From positions 62,001 through 126,000 of the forward strand of contig NZ_CP028369.1 of assembly GCF_003032475.1 (NCBI RefSeq): a DNA stretch of 64,000 nt, in the 5' to 3' direction. The stretch is from Streptomyces sp. P3 (GTDB lineage Bacteria; Actinomycetota; Actinomycetes; Streptomycetales; Streptomycetaceae). The translations under genes and the position numbers were made by a program. Positions 1 through 8,094 of this stretch are shown piece by piece. Numbering within the stretch: position 1 is the stretch's first letter; each line of letters opens with the position of its first letter. Below the pieces are notes generated by a model. The model searched no databases. It saw only the letters and a list, made by a program, of their open reading frames with translations, and was not told where the DNA came from.

Positions 1-2
1 GG

Positions 3-59
3 CTCGATCCCGACCGGCGGTTCCAGAACGACTACCTGCGCCGGGTCCTGGGCGCGTAG
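3..59 (+). CDS. C-terminal tail of a probable FAD-linked oxidoreductase (partial)
   Basis: Only the last 18 codons are in the window, ending at a TAG at 57-59. They read LDPDRRFQNDYLRRVLGA. A DP-x(2)-RF-x-N-x-YLRRVLG ending is typical of FAD-dependent oxidoreductases of the L-gulonolactone / D-arabinono-1,4-lactone oxidase family. That assignment is recall of the family C-terminus applied to a very short piece, so it is tentative. The strand and frame are supported by the conserved-looking tail and its typical codon use. Confidence 0.45.
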   Translation, partial: LDPDRRFQNDYLRRVLGA

Positions 60-611
60 CGGACATCGTCGACGAGCCCGGCCCCGCCTTCGCGTTCTGC
101 CGGGCCCGGGCTCCCCGACGGTTTCCGGCCTTTCCCGCACACCGGTAGCTCATCCGACCTTTCCGCACGAGATCGGCCATCCGCGCGAGAAGGGGATGTA
201 CAGCCCAAATCCGGAGCGGCGATTCGGGCGATTGCGTGAGGTACGACACTTTCAAGATCGCGAAACGCGCGCCACGAAGGGCCGCGTGCCACCTCGCGCC
301 AGAAGTCGGATGGCGCGCCAATCCACGCACGTGGCCCAAATGGAGTACTGTTGCGAGCCCTGGACGCGGTCTCCCGCCAGGATGTCCGGGGCCTCGCCGG
401 ACCGCCCGAGGGAGGCCGGTCGCACAGGGTGACGGCTTCGGTGACTCAGCGTGGAGAATAGGTAACCGTGCCATAACGGCGGTGCGGGACCCGTGCCCGA
501 CACGCCGGGCAACTCGGCAAGGTTGTGGCAGGCTGCACCCGGGCAGGCCACACTCGACTAGCGGAAGCAGCGACGCACGTGACGTCGGCAGGCACCACCC
601 GGGAGGTCCCC
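60..611. other. Intergenic region upstream of sepH (about 550 bp)
   Basis: No open frame here has Streptomyces-like codon use, and short frames in several phases overlap one another without recognisable protein. The segment presumably carries the terminator of the preceding gene and the sepH promoter. I could not identify a convincing -10/-35 pair. The last bases before sepH contain a good ribosome binding site, GGGAGG, ending five bases before the ATG. Confidence 0.5.
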
Positions 612-1652
612 ATGCCCGAACTGCGTGTCGTGGCCGTCTCGAATGACGGCACACGGCTGGTGCTGAAGGCTGCGGACAGCACGGAGTACACGCTTCCGAT
701 CGACGAGCGTCTGCGCGCCGCCGTACGCGGCGACCGTCCCCGCCTCGGCCAGATCGAGATCGAGGTGGAGAGCCATCTCCGCCCCCGCGACATCCAGGCG
801 CGTATACGTGCCGGTGCCACCGCGGAAGAAGTCGCCCAGACGGCCGGCATCCCCGTCGACCGTGTGCGCCGCTTCGAAGGCCCCGTGCTGGCCGAACGCG
901 CCTTCATGGCCGAGCGGGCCCGGAAGACTCCGGTCCGTCGGCCCGGCGAGAACGCCGGACCCCAACTGGGCGAGGCCGTCCAGGAGCGGCTGCTGCTGCG
1001 CGGCGCCGACAAGGACACCGTCCAGTGGGACTCGTGGCGCCGTGACGACGGCACCTGGGAGGTCCTGCTCGTCTACCTGGTAGCGGGGGAACCGCATTCG
1101 GCGAGCTGGACGTACGACCCGCCCCGGCGGCTCGTCCAGGCCGTCGACGACGAAGCGCGTTCGCTGATCGGCGAGTCCGACGACCTGGCCGCTCCGGAGC
1201 CCAGCTTTCCGTTCGTCCCGCGCATCGCCCGGCTGCCGCGCGACCGGCCGCTGGACCGCGCCCTCGACCGGGAACGGCCCAGCCCGCCGGCCCCGCCGTC
1301 CGAGCCGTCCGAGGAGGTCGGCGAGCGTGAACGCGACTCGCTGACCAGCCTGTTGGAGGCGGTGCCGAGCTTCCGTGGCGACATGGTCGTCCCCGAGCGC
1401 CCGGCAGATCCCGTCACGGAGGAACCGGACGAACAGGAGCCCGAGGTCGAGGAGCCGCCGGCGCCCGCCGCCTCGGCCGGCTCCGCCTACGCGGACGTCC
1501 TCATGCCCCGTTCCGTCGGCAGCCACCGCGACCGTCTCGTCGGCGCCACCGACCGTCAGGCCGAGGCGGACGGCGTCCGTCCGGGCCGTCGGGCCGCGGT
1601 GCCGAGCTGGGACGAGATCGTGTTCGGCACCCGGCGCAAGAAGCAGGAGTGA
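612..1652 (+). CDS. sepH: SepH, cell-division protein that stimulates FtsZ assembly (DUF3071)
   Basis: The 346-residue protein matches actinobacterial SepH in length and ends. The N-terminal conserved domain (about residues 1-160) contains a helix-turn-helix-like segment at roughly 58-92, including GATAEEVAQTAGIPVDRVRR. A long acidic, proline-rich and poorly conserved linker follows (about 210-300). The extreme C-terminus keeps the family motif VPSWDEIVFGTRRK. SepH binds FtsZ directly and promotes filament formation during vegetative and sporulation septation in Streptomyces. I chose ATG 612 rather than the upstream in-frame start at 525 because GGGAGG lies just before it and homologues begin MPELRVV. 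The gene converges on the sulfurtransferase gene across a shared hairpin. Confidence 0.95.
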   Translation: MPELRVVAVSNDGTRLVLKAADSTEYTLPIDERLRAAVRGDRPRLGQIEIEVESHLRPRDIQARIRAGATAEEVAQTAGIPVDRVRRFEGPVLAERAFMAERARKTPVRRPGENAGPQLGEAVQERLLLRGADKDTVQWDSWRRDDGTWEVLLVYLVAGEPHSASWTYDPPRRLVQAVDDEARSLIGESDDLAAPEPSFPFVPRIARLPRDRPLDRALDRERPSPPAPPSEPSEEVGERERDSLTSLLEAVPSFRGDMVVPERPADPVTEEPDEQEPEVEEPPAPAASAGSAYADVLMPRSVGSHRDRLVGATDRQAEADGVRPGRRAAVPSWDEIVFGTRRKKQE

Positions 1653-1727
1653 CCGGGTCCTCGGACCAGCCCTGCGGGGCGTCGGCCGGTGCGCCGACAC
1701 CGGCGCGCACGGCGCTGTCTACACACA

Positions 1728-1760
1728 AGGAGGGCCGCACCCGTTCGGTGCGGCCCTCCT
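1728..1760. terminator. Bidirectional hairpin between sepH and the sulfurtransferase gene
   Basis: Perfect 14-bp stem (1728-1741 with 1747-1760, arm AGGAGGGCCGCACC) with a 5-nt loop, CGTTC. It lies between two convergent genes, the usual place for a shared terminator. There is no long T-run, as is common for actinobacterial terminators. Confidence 0.8.
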
Positions 1761-1780
1761 GTGCTGCCCGACCGACGGGA

Positions 1781-2632
1781 TCACTGGGGGTCCGGGCCCA
1801 CGGCGACCGGCCGGGACGGGTCCGAGGACCACTGCGACCAGGATCCGACATACAGGGCCGCGGGAATGCCGGCGACGGCCAGGGCGAGCACCTCGTGCGC
1901 GCCGGAGACGCCCGAGCCGCAGTAGACGCCGACCTCGGCGTCGTCGGACGCCCCCAGACCCTTGAAGCGGTCCCTCAGGTCCTCCGGGGGCAGGAACCGG
2001 CCGTCCGGGCCCACGTTGTCGTTCGTCGGCGCGGAGACGGCGCCCGGGATGTGCCCGCCGACGCGGTCGATCGGCTCGACCTCACCCCGGTACCGCTCCC
2101 CCGCACGGGCGTCGAACAGCACGCCGGAGCGGGCGAGGGCCGCGGCCCCGTCGGCGTCGAGAAGGCCCGTGGCGCCCGGGACCGGCGCGAAGTCGCCCTC
2201 CGCGCGCGTGGGGGCGTCCACCGAGAGTTCCCCCTGCCACGACGGCAACCCGCCGTCCAGGACACGCACGTCCGGGTGACCCGTCCAGCGCAGCAGCCAC
2301 CACGCGCGTGCCGCCGCCCAGCCCTGCCCGCCGTCGTACACCACGACCGGCCGGCCGGCGAAGACGCCCGCCCTGCGCATCGCGGCGCCGAACTCCCCCA
2401 GGTCGGGCAGCGGGTGACGGCCCGCCGCACCCGCGGGGCCCGCGAGATCGCGGTCCAGGTCGACGTAGACCGCGCCCGGCACGTGCCCGGACGCGTACGC
2501 GGCGCGGCCGTCGAAGGGCGGCTCGCCGGCCGCCTTCGCCGTACTGAGCTGCCAGCGGACGTCGAGGACGACGGGCGGGTTCTCCCCCGCGAGGTCGCCG
2601 GCCAGTTCCGATGCGGTGATGATGGCGTTCAT
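1781..2632 (-). CDS. Sulfurtransferase with two rhodanese domains
   Basis: A 283-residue protein with tandem rhodanese domains, like thiosulfate/3-mercaptopyruvate sulfurtransferases. Residues 1-140 form the non-catalytic domain and about 150-283 the catalytic one. The active-site loop is CGSGVSGA, whose Cys carries the persulfide; a CG[ST]GV[ST] loop is closer to 3-mercaptopyruvate sulfurtransferases, while classical rhodaneses have CRKGVTA. Other family motifs visible are VVLDVRW, HVPGAVYVD and HIPGAVSAP. The start is placed at ATG 2632 (MNAIITASEL), because GAGG sits nine bases upstream. The ATG three codons earlier directly abuts that GAGG and would have no spacing. The substrate cannot be decided from sequence alone. 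Confidence 0.9.
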   Translation of the reverse strand: MNAIITASELAGDLAGENPPVVLDVRWQLSTAKAAGEPPFDGRAAYASGHVPGAVYVDLDRDLAGPAGAAGRHPLPDLGEFGAAMRRAGVFAGRPVVVYDGGQGWAAARAWWLLRWTGHPDVRVLDGGLPSWQGELSVDAPTRAEGDFAPVPGATGLLDADGAAALARSGVLFDARAGERYRGEVEPIDRVGGHIPGAVSAPTNDNVGPDGRFLPPEDLRDRFKGLGASDDAEVGVYCGSGVSGAHEVLALAVAGIPAALYVGSWSQWSSDPSRPVAVGPDPQ

Positions 2633-2851
2633 GGCCACCATCCTCGCGCACGGGGTGGCCCCGCCGCCCGTGTCCGGCTACTCTGCTCGGCCGGACAGCC
2701 TCGATCACGAGGCGTGCGGGATCGAGCACGTGCCGTACAGGCGATCGACATACGGCGACAACCGCGCGTAAACCCGGGAGAAACCCCCCACCAGGGATCC
2801 TCCGAGGACGGCAGCGACACGACACCCCGAGTGGCCGAGGAGAGGGAGACG

Positions 2852-3655
2852 ATGACCGAGGCAGGCGGGCCGGCCGGCACGATCGGCGCGACACACGCGC
2901 GGTACGCGCCCGGGACACCCTGCTGGGTGAGCCTGATGGCGCACGGGTTGACGGCCACGCAGGAGTTCTACGGTCGGCTCTTCGGCTGGGACTTCCGGCC
3001 CGGCCCGGAGCAGCTCGGGCCGTACGTGCGTGCGCTGCTCGACGGCGAGGAGGTCGCCGGCATCGGGCAACTCCCCCCGGACCGCCACCTGCCCGTCGCC
3101 TGGACGCCCTACTTCGCCTCCGACGACGTGGACAGCACCGCGGAAACGGTACGGCTGTGCGGCGGGACGATCGGGGTGGGCCCCCTGGACGCCTCCGACG
3201 CCGGGCGGCTGGCGATCGGCTCCGACCCCTCCGGCGCGGTGTTCGGCGTCTGGCAGGCGGCGGGCCATGTGGGCGCCACCGTCTCCGGCGTGCCCGGAAC
3301 CCCGGTCTGGAACGATCTGACGACCTATGAGACGGCGGGCGTCCGCAAGTTCTACGAGACCGTCTTCGGCTACGCCGAGGAGGCTGTGGAGTCCCCCGAC
3401 CACGACTACGTGACGCTGCACGTCGGCGGTCACCCGGTCGCCGGCCTGCACGGCGTGGGCGCCGCTCTGCCCCGGGACCAGGGGCCGCACTGGACGACGT
3501 ACTTCGAGGTGGCCGACACGGACGCGGCGATGGCCCGCGTGGCCGCACTCGGCGGACGGGTGCTCACCCCGGCCCAGGACAGCACACACGGGCGCGTGGC
3601 GGTCGTGGCCGACCCGGAAGGCGCCCGTTTCGCCCTGATCCAGGAACCCCGGTAG
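2852..3655 (+). CDS. VOC (glyoxalase/bleomycin-resistance fold) protein, two domains
   Basis: A 267-residue protein made of two vicinal-oxygen-chelate modules in tandem, about 14-130 and 145-265. Module starts are visible as PCWVSLMAHGLTATQEFYGRL and TPVWNDLTTYETAGVRKFYE, and both end in DPSGAVFGVW / DPEGARFALIQ-type strands. Such proteins in Streptomyces are usually annotated as VOC or hydroxylase-like proteins, and the chemistry is unknown. GGGAGAC just upstream of ATG 2852 serves as the ribosome binding site. The much longer open frame that reaches back to 1649 is antisense to the sulfurtransferase gene and is not coding. The gene is divergent from that sulfurtransferase. Confidence 0.85.
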   Translation: MTEAGGPAGTIGATHARYAPGTPCWVSLMAHGLTATQEFYGRLFGWDFRPGPEQLGPYVRALLDGEEVAGIGQLPPDRHLPVAWTPYFASDDVDSTAETVRLCGGTIGVGPLDASDAGRLAIGSDPSGAVFGVWQAAGHVGATVSGVPGTPVWNDLTTYETAGVRKFYETVFGYAEEAVESPDHDYVTLHVGGHPVAGLHGVGAALPRDQGPHWTTYFEVADTDAAMARVAALGGRVLTPAQDSTHGRVAVVADPEGARFALIQEPR

Positions 3656-3691
3656 TCAACGCCCCCACGCGTTCCCGCACGCGGGCGTCGC

Positions 3692-4138
3692 TCAGATCTG
3701 CTGCACCGACAGCACGTCGGGGACGGGGCGGCCGCGCGCCGACGTCGCGGTCGTCCGGCGTCGGTGGTGGCGCCCGCACAGGACCTCGTGGCCGGCCGTG
3801 TCCGCCTGGTTCACGTCGCCGACGACGACCTGCGCGCCCTCGACGACCATGAAGCAGTCCACCGGCGGGCGTTGTGCGTGGCGGCGGGCGCCGCACCAGC
3901 ACAGGGCCTCGACCCGCAGCACTTCCACGCGGTCGGCGAGTTCGACGAGCCGCCGGGAACCGGGGAACAGCTTGGAACGGAAGTCGGTGGTGGTACCGAA
4001 GGCGTAGACGTCGAGATGGCGTTCTGCCGGGTGCCTCCGGGCGGTGCTGCCGATCACGGCACGGATCGCCCATCGCTGGGACCCGGTATGCGGCCGGGCG
4101 GGAAGATCATCTGGGCTGAGCAGGAAATCCGACTCCAC
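3692..4138 (-). pseudogene. Truncated second copy of thymidine kinase (C-terminal half only)
   Basis: From codon 42 onward (3692-4015) this frame is a close copy of residues about 108-216 of the intact thymidine kinase encoded at 4978-5628. Both share YAFG-TTDFRSKLFPGS, LVELADRVEVL, VEALCWCGAR, VVIGDVN-like and LC-RHHRRR segments. The N-terminal half with the P-loop and the DEAQF motif is absent; the first 41 codons are unrelated. Against the intact gene this copy has one inserted base and, about 22 bases away, one missing base, so eight codons (RRHAQRPP versus RATHNART) are read out of phase before the frame is restored. Without the P-loop it cannot be an active kinase. It may be an unexpressed relic, or a decayed paralogue that still makes a zinc-site protein. 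Confidence 0.8.
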
Positions 4139-4186
4139 CTCAGATCCGAGGATCTTCTGACGACGACGCCGCAGGCCCCGTGGTTC

Positions 4187-4587
4187 TCAGATGCCGACGT
4201 AGTGATGGGCCGCCCACGCCGCCGGGGCGTCCCTGTAGTGGACGCGGACCAACCGCGCCCGCGTGGACGGCGGTGCAGCTGACGAGGCCCGCCTCCAGAT
4301 GGTCGGCGGTGATGCCGGCGAACGCCGCGTCGGCCCACCGTCCGGCGTCCTCCAGAAACCTGATCCTGCCTCTCCCCCACGTCGAGCGCGTACTCCAGGA
4401 CGGCAACCGCGGCCACCGCGCAGTCCCTGCCGCCCTCGCTCCAGGAGGCGCGCAGCAGCCCTGCCGCCGCCGGCAGCCAGCTCTCCGGGTCGTCACCGGT
4501 GGCGGCCACCTGTCGTTCGACGGCCGGTGTCCACGCCGCCTCACAGCGCACCAGTGAGCGGTCCACAACCGTTCGTATCTCTGACAC
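4187..4587 (-). pseudogene. Frameshifted small hypothetical gene
   Basis: Three successive reading frames join into one plausible protein of about 133 residues. Frame 1 from GTG 4587 reads MSEIRTVVDRSLVRCEAAW and runs to ALDVGER. Frame 2 continues with FLEDAGRWADAAFAGI and HLEAGLVSCTAVHA. Frame 3 finishes with ARLVRVHYRDAPAAWAAHHY and VGI before a TGA at 4187-4189. Each segment has good Streptomyces codon use up to the shift, and none has beyond it. Two indels are needed, one near 4365 and one near 4260. I do not recognise the family. Its position next to the truncated tdk copy suggests a local decay zone. Confidence 0.65.
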
Positions 4588-4977
4588 GACGCCAGTCTTC
4601 CCCGCTACGGCCCGCTTTGGTCATCATCCGGAAATCTCCGGCAAACAACCTCCGGTGCGTCCGCTGCCGTGCACGGCAGCGGACGGCCCGGACCGCGCGG
4701 CACGGGCGCGGTGTCGGCCCCGCTCGCCGCAGTGGCACGGCGGGACGGCGCGACCACATGGCCTGCCGGCCGGAACGCTCTGACGCCCGTGCCGGCCGGG
4801 CCGGTTGCCACCTCGCCCGAAGCCTGCCCTTGCCCTGCCTGCACCACGACGCGGAACGCGACCGGACCGTGCGCCCCGACGAGCCGAAACTGCGCAACCG
4901 TCACGCAGACCACGCACAGGCCGGTTCTCGGACGGCGGTTGGCGTCAAACCCACATCGGGACAGACGGGTTCGAGGC
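4588..4977. other. Intergenic region between the pseudogene and tdk
   Basis: About 390 bp without a believable gene. Small frames on both strands are rich in Arg, Pro and Cys and look like random high-GC translation. The only clear structure is the 28-bp perfect palindrome at 4658-4685. It may contain further remnants of the neighbouring decayed genes. Confidence 0.5.
4658..4685. repeat. 28-bp perfect palindrome
   Basis: Arm CGTCCGCTGCCGTG is followed directly by its reverse complement with no mismatch. It lies about 290 bp past the tdk stop codon and just upstream of the small pseudogene. It could be a hairpin terminator or an operator for a dimeric regulator; the sequence does not decide. 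Confidence 0.7.
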
Positions 4978-5628
4978 TCAGGTGGGGACGACCGGCAGGA
5001 CGTCCGGCGAGAGCGCGCCGGCATGCGCGGCGGCACCCGTCATACGCCGACGGTGGTGACGCCGGCACAGCACCTCGTAGCCGACCTCCGTGTCCGCCCC
5101 GTTCACGTCACCGATGACGACCTGCTCACCTTCCAGCACCATCTCGCCACCCACCGTGCGGGCGTTGTGCGTGGCGCGGGCGCCGCACCAGCACAGGGCC
5201 TCGACCTGCAGCACCTCCACGCGGTCGGCGAGTTCGACGAGCCGCTGGGAACCGGGGAACAGCTTGGAACGGAAGTCGGTGGTGATACCGAAGGCGTAGA
5301 CGTCGACGTCCAGGTCGTCGACCACACGCGCGAGCTGGTCGATCTGCTCCTCGGCGAGGAACTGCGCCTCGTCCGCGATCACGTAGTCCGCGCGGCCGCC
5401 CTGCGAGAGGTGGTCGACGAGATAGGCGTAGAGGTCCTGGCCGTCCTCGACCTCGACCGCGTCGGTGACCAGGCCTAGGCGGGAGGACAGCTTGCCCTCG
5501 CCCGCACGGTCGTCGCGGGTGAAGATGATGCCCTGCAGGCCACGCGCGGAGCGGTTGTGCTCTATCTGGAGAGCCAGCGTCGACTTCCCGCAGTCCATGG
5601 TTCCGGAGAAGAACACCAGCTCGGGCAT
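4978..5628 (-). CDS. tdk: Thymidine kinase (type II)
   Basis: Phosphorylates thymidine to dTMP in the pyrimidine salvage pathway. The 216-residue protein shows the P-loop SGTMDCGKST (8-17), the DEAQF motif with the catalytic Glu (86-90), and the nucleoside-binding lasso region FG-TTDFRSKLFPGS. The zinc-site residues are visible in CWCG (146-149) and LCRRHH (187-192). The length matches bacterial type II enzymes. The gene is the last of an apparent three-gene operon (DUF5998, phosphodiesterase, tdk) and follows the previous stop by 54 bp. A second, truncated copy lies about 1 kb downstream. Confidence 0.96.
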   Translation of the reverse strand: MPELVFFSGTMDCGKSTLALQIEHNRSARGLQGIIFTRDDRAGEGKLSSRLGLVTDAVEVEDGQDLYAYLVDHLSQGGRADYVIADEAQFLAEEQIDQLARVVDDLDVDVYAFGITTDFRSKLFPGSQRLVELADRVEVLQVEALCWCGARATHNARTVGGEMVLEGEQVVIGDVNGADTEVGYEVLCRRHHRRRMTGAAAHAGALSPDVLPVVPT

Positions 5629-5682
5629 GGGGAGTTGAACGCCTTTCGATGAAGTGCGGCGGAGCAGGACGGTTCAGGGGCT

Positions 5683-6870
5683 TCAGGAGCGTACTTCGAG
5701 CAGGGGGACCAGCTGCTCGGCAGGGGTCATGGAGCCGTGGTTGCCGACCATCGACGACTCCTTGGGCTCCCGCTCGGAGGCGATGAGCAGGACGTCGTCC
5801 CGGGCGGCCGCGATCACGTCGCCGAGGCGGGCGTGCACCCGCTCGTCGATCCGCGGACCGAACCAGCCCGCGTCGATCGCCTCCTCCCGGGAGGCCACCC
5901 AGAACTGCTCGCCGAGCACCTCGCGCCAGCAGGTCAGGACGTCGCCCGCGGCACCCGGTACGGCGTAGACATGGCGGGCGCGGCCTTCGCCGCCCAGCAG
6001 GGCGACGCCGGCGCTCAGCTCCCAGTCCGCGTCGAAGTCGATCCGGTGCTCCTCGTCGAAGGGCACGTCGATCATGCCGTGGTCGGCGGTGACGTAGAGC
6101 GCGCTGCGCGGCGGGAGCTGCTCGGCCAGGCGCTGGACCAGCCGGTCGACGTACATGAGCTGACCGCGCCAGGTGTCGGAGGCGACGCCGTAGCGGTGCC
6201 CGGCGCCGTCCAGTTCGGCGTAGTAGGTGTAGACCAGGGAGCGGTCGCCGGCGGCGAGCTGCTCGGCTGCGCAGTCCATGCGCTCCTCGCCGGTGAGCCG
6301 CCCGTGGAACGTTCCGCCGCTGAGCGCGACCTTGGTCAGCGGGGTGTTCTGGAACGTGGGGGACGACACCTGGGCGGCGTGCACGCCCGCCTTGTGGGCG
6401 AGCTGGAAGACCGTGGGATAGGGCTGCCAGACGCCCGGCGCGGTCCACGGCTGCCAGCGAAGCTGGTTCATCAGCTCGCCGGTGGCCGGGTTGCGCACGG
6501 TGTAGCCGGGCAGGCCGTGCGCGCCCGGCGGGAGGCCGGTGCCGACGGAGGCGAGGGAGGTCGCGGTGGTCGCCGGGTAGCCGGCGGTGAGCGGACGCCC
6601 GGTGCCCCCGCGCGAGCTGCCGAGGAGCGTGTGCAGGTAGGGCGCCTCGTCGGGGTGGGCCTTGATCTGTTCCCAGCCGAGGCCGTCGATCAGGAAGACG
6701 CAGTTGCGGTCGGCCGGGGTCAGCTCCGGGATGGCCGCGGTCGTGCCCGGTACGCCCATGCCCGCGGCCAGCGTGGGCAGCAGGTCGGCGAGGGAGCCGG
6801 AGCCGTACGCGGGGACGGGCGCGGAGGCGACGGCGAGCGGTTCGGGGAAGTCCCAGGCCTGCTGCGTCAT
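5683..6870 (-). CDS. Alkaline phosphatase-superfamily nucleotide pyrophosphatase/phosphodiesterase
   Basis: A 395-residue protein of the type I phosphodiesterase / nucleotide pyrophosphatase family. Visible motifs are the metal-binding FLIDGLGW (Asp near residue 53), the nucleophile segment YPATTATSLASVGTGLPPG with a catalytic Thr, and the metal-binding TADHGMIDVP and VGNHGSMTP near the C-terminus. No signal peptide is evident, so it is probably cytoplasmic. Start ATG 6870 overlaps the stop of the upstream DUF5998 gene (ATGA), which indicates translational coupling. The substrate is unknown. Co-transcription with thymidine kinase suggests a role in nucleotide turnover, which is inference. Confidence 0.9.
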   Translation of the reverse strand: MTQQAWDFPEPLAVASAPVPAYGSGSLADLLPTLAAGMGVPGTTAAIPELTPADRNCVFLIDGLGWEQIKAHPDEAPYLHTLLGSSRGGTGRPLTAGYPATTATSLASVGTGLPPGAHGLPGYTVRNPATGELMNQLRWQPWTAPGVWQPYPTVFQLAHKAGVHAAQVSSPTFQNTPLTKVALSGGTFHGRLTGEERMDCAAEQLAAGDRSLVYTYYAELDGAGHRYGVASDTWRGQLMYVDRLVQRLAEQLPPRSALYVTADHGMIDVPFDEEHRIDFDADWELSAGVALLGGEGRARHVYAVPGAAGDVLTCWREVLGEQFWVASREEAIDAGWFGPRIDERVHARLGDVIAAARDDVLLIASEREPKESSMVGNHGSMTPAEQLVPLLEVRS

Positions 6871-7457
6871 CAGCGGGGGACGTCCGCTGTCGCCTCGGAG
6901 AGCGCCTGCGCGAAGGCGAGCGCCTGGCGCACCGTCTCCGGGCCGTCTCCGGCCTCGCTGACGCGCAGGCTGAGGTCGTCCGCCGTCGAATTTCCGGTGT
7001 AGCCGTGGTCGGCGTCGCAGTTGGGGTCGCCGCAGGCGGCCGGCTCCAGGTCGATGCGGGAGACGGCGCCCCAGCCGATGGTCAGCACCACCTCGCGCGG
7101 CAGGGTGCCCGGCGTGTACGACTCCGGGTTGGCGACCACGCGGCTGACGACGACCGACGAGATGCGGCCGAGCTTCACCGACTCCGTGGACGTCGTGGCG
7201 TACGGCGTCGGGGAGGTGGTGTCGGCGGCCTGCTCGTCGGTGTGGCTGACGATGAAGCGGTTACCGGTGAGCACCAGCACCGTGACATGCCGGCGTACCT
7301 CGTTCTGGTCGAACGTGGTCTCCTGGTGAACCAGGTACGACCGGATCGGATCGCCGCCGACGGCGGCCTCCACCGCCTCGGCCACGAGGGCCGGGTAGTA
7401 GCCGCTGCGCTCGATCGCCGCGCGCAGCCCCTGGGTCGTCGTACTGGTCTTGGCCAT
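6870..7457 (-). CDS. DUF5998 family protein
   Basis: A 195-residue soluble protein conserved next to the phosphodiesterase gene in Streptomyces, of unknown function. It begins MAKTSTTTQGLRAAIERSGY and contains HTDEQAAD and the Cys-containing CGDPNCDADHGY stretch, which could bind a metal. I chose ATG 7457 because AGGA lies nine bases upstream. The upstream in-frame starts at 7466 and 7481 lack a usable ribosome binding site. It is the promoter-proximal gene of the DUF5998 - phosphodiesterase - tdk cluster and overlaps the next gene by four bases. Confidence 0.85.
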   Translation of the reverse strand: MAKTSTTTQGLRAAIERSGYYPALVAEAVEAAVGGDPIRSYLVHQETTFDQNEVRRHVTVLVLTGNRFIVSHTDEQAADTTSPTPYATTSTESVKLGRISSVVVSRVVANPESYTPGTLPREVVLTIGWGAVSRIDLEPAACGDPNCDADHGYTGNSTADDLSLRVSEAGDGPETVRQALAFAQALSEATADVPR

Positions 7458-7534
7458 GGGGTCCATCCTACGGGGACCCACTGACTGCGAGGTGCCTCTC
7501 GCGATCGCTTCCGGGGGCCGGAAGCGGGCGCGGG

Positions 7535-7650
7535 GCGCGTCCCCTCAGCGGTACGGCCGGCGCACCCAGGGGGCGAACCGCTGCCCAGGGGGCGTGTCCC
7601 CTCAGCGGCGCGGACGGCGTACCCAGGGGACGGACCGCTGCCCGGGGGCG
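7535..7650. repeat. 57-bp tandem repeat, two copies
   Basis: Two consecutive copies of a 57-bp unit (CCCCTCAGCG recurs at 7541 and 7598) with a few substitutions. The period equals 19 codons. In the minus-strand frame of the neighbouring broken gene it would encode Gly/Pro/Arg-rich repeats, so it may be an expanded tail of that gene or plain intergenic duplication. Confidence 0.7.
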
Positions 7651-8093
7651 CGTCCACGCGCGCGTACCTGAGGACGTGCTCCCGGATGATCTCGAGCCGT
7701 TCCGCGGCCACGAGGCAGGGGGTGGGCTCGGGTCAGCCCGCGGCCGCGTCGAACGCGGCCACGACCGGGGGTGTTCGCCGAGGCGGCGGTCCGGGCTCGC
7801 GAGTTCGCCCGGCGTCGGATCCCGGAACACGGGGTCGTGGAAGGCGGCCGGGCGGGCCACGAAGACACGGAGACGGGATCGGCGAAGACGAGTTCCGGCC
7901 CCTGATGGCAGGCCAGGTCCGGCCCGGCCGCCGACCGGAACTCGCCGAGGGTCCGGGCCACCACGTCCCGGTCCCACCAGGACCCCTCGGGCAGGCCGAC
8001 CGCGGGGTGCCGCACGGCGACGGGTGCCGCGGCCTCCGGCGACCGCGCCGGCTCTCCGCCGTCCCCCGGCTCCCGGGCCGGCGCTGCTCCCAC
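7651..8093 (-). pseudogene. Broken hypothetical gene downstream of the acyltransferase
   Basis: Coding-like sequence jumps between frames. GTG 8093 opens a frame with LPEGSWWDRDVVARTLGEF and GPDLACHQGPELVFADP. The sense then moves to a second frame with LRVFVARPAAFHDPVFRDPT and to a third with PVVAAFDAAAG. That third frame meets a TGA before CLVAAERLEIIREHVLRYAR. At least two frameshifts and one stop are therefore needed. The GTG lies one base after the stop of the upstream acyltransferase, so the intact ancestor was probably its operon partner. I do not recognise the family. The downstream end is approximate because the natural stop is lost and a 57-bp repeat follows. Confidence 0.6.
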
Positions 8094-8094
8094 C

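Noticed and set aside
1649..2851. N-terminal extension of the VOC protein back to 1649
   Set aside because: The added 400 codons lie antisense to the sulfurtransferase gene; a proper ribosome binding site precedes ATG 2852.
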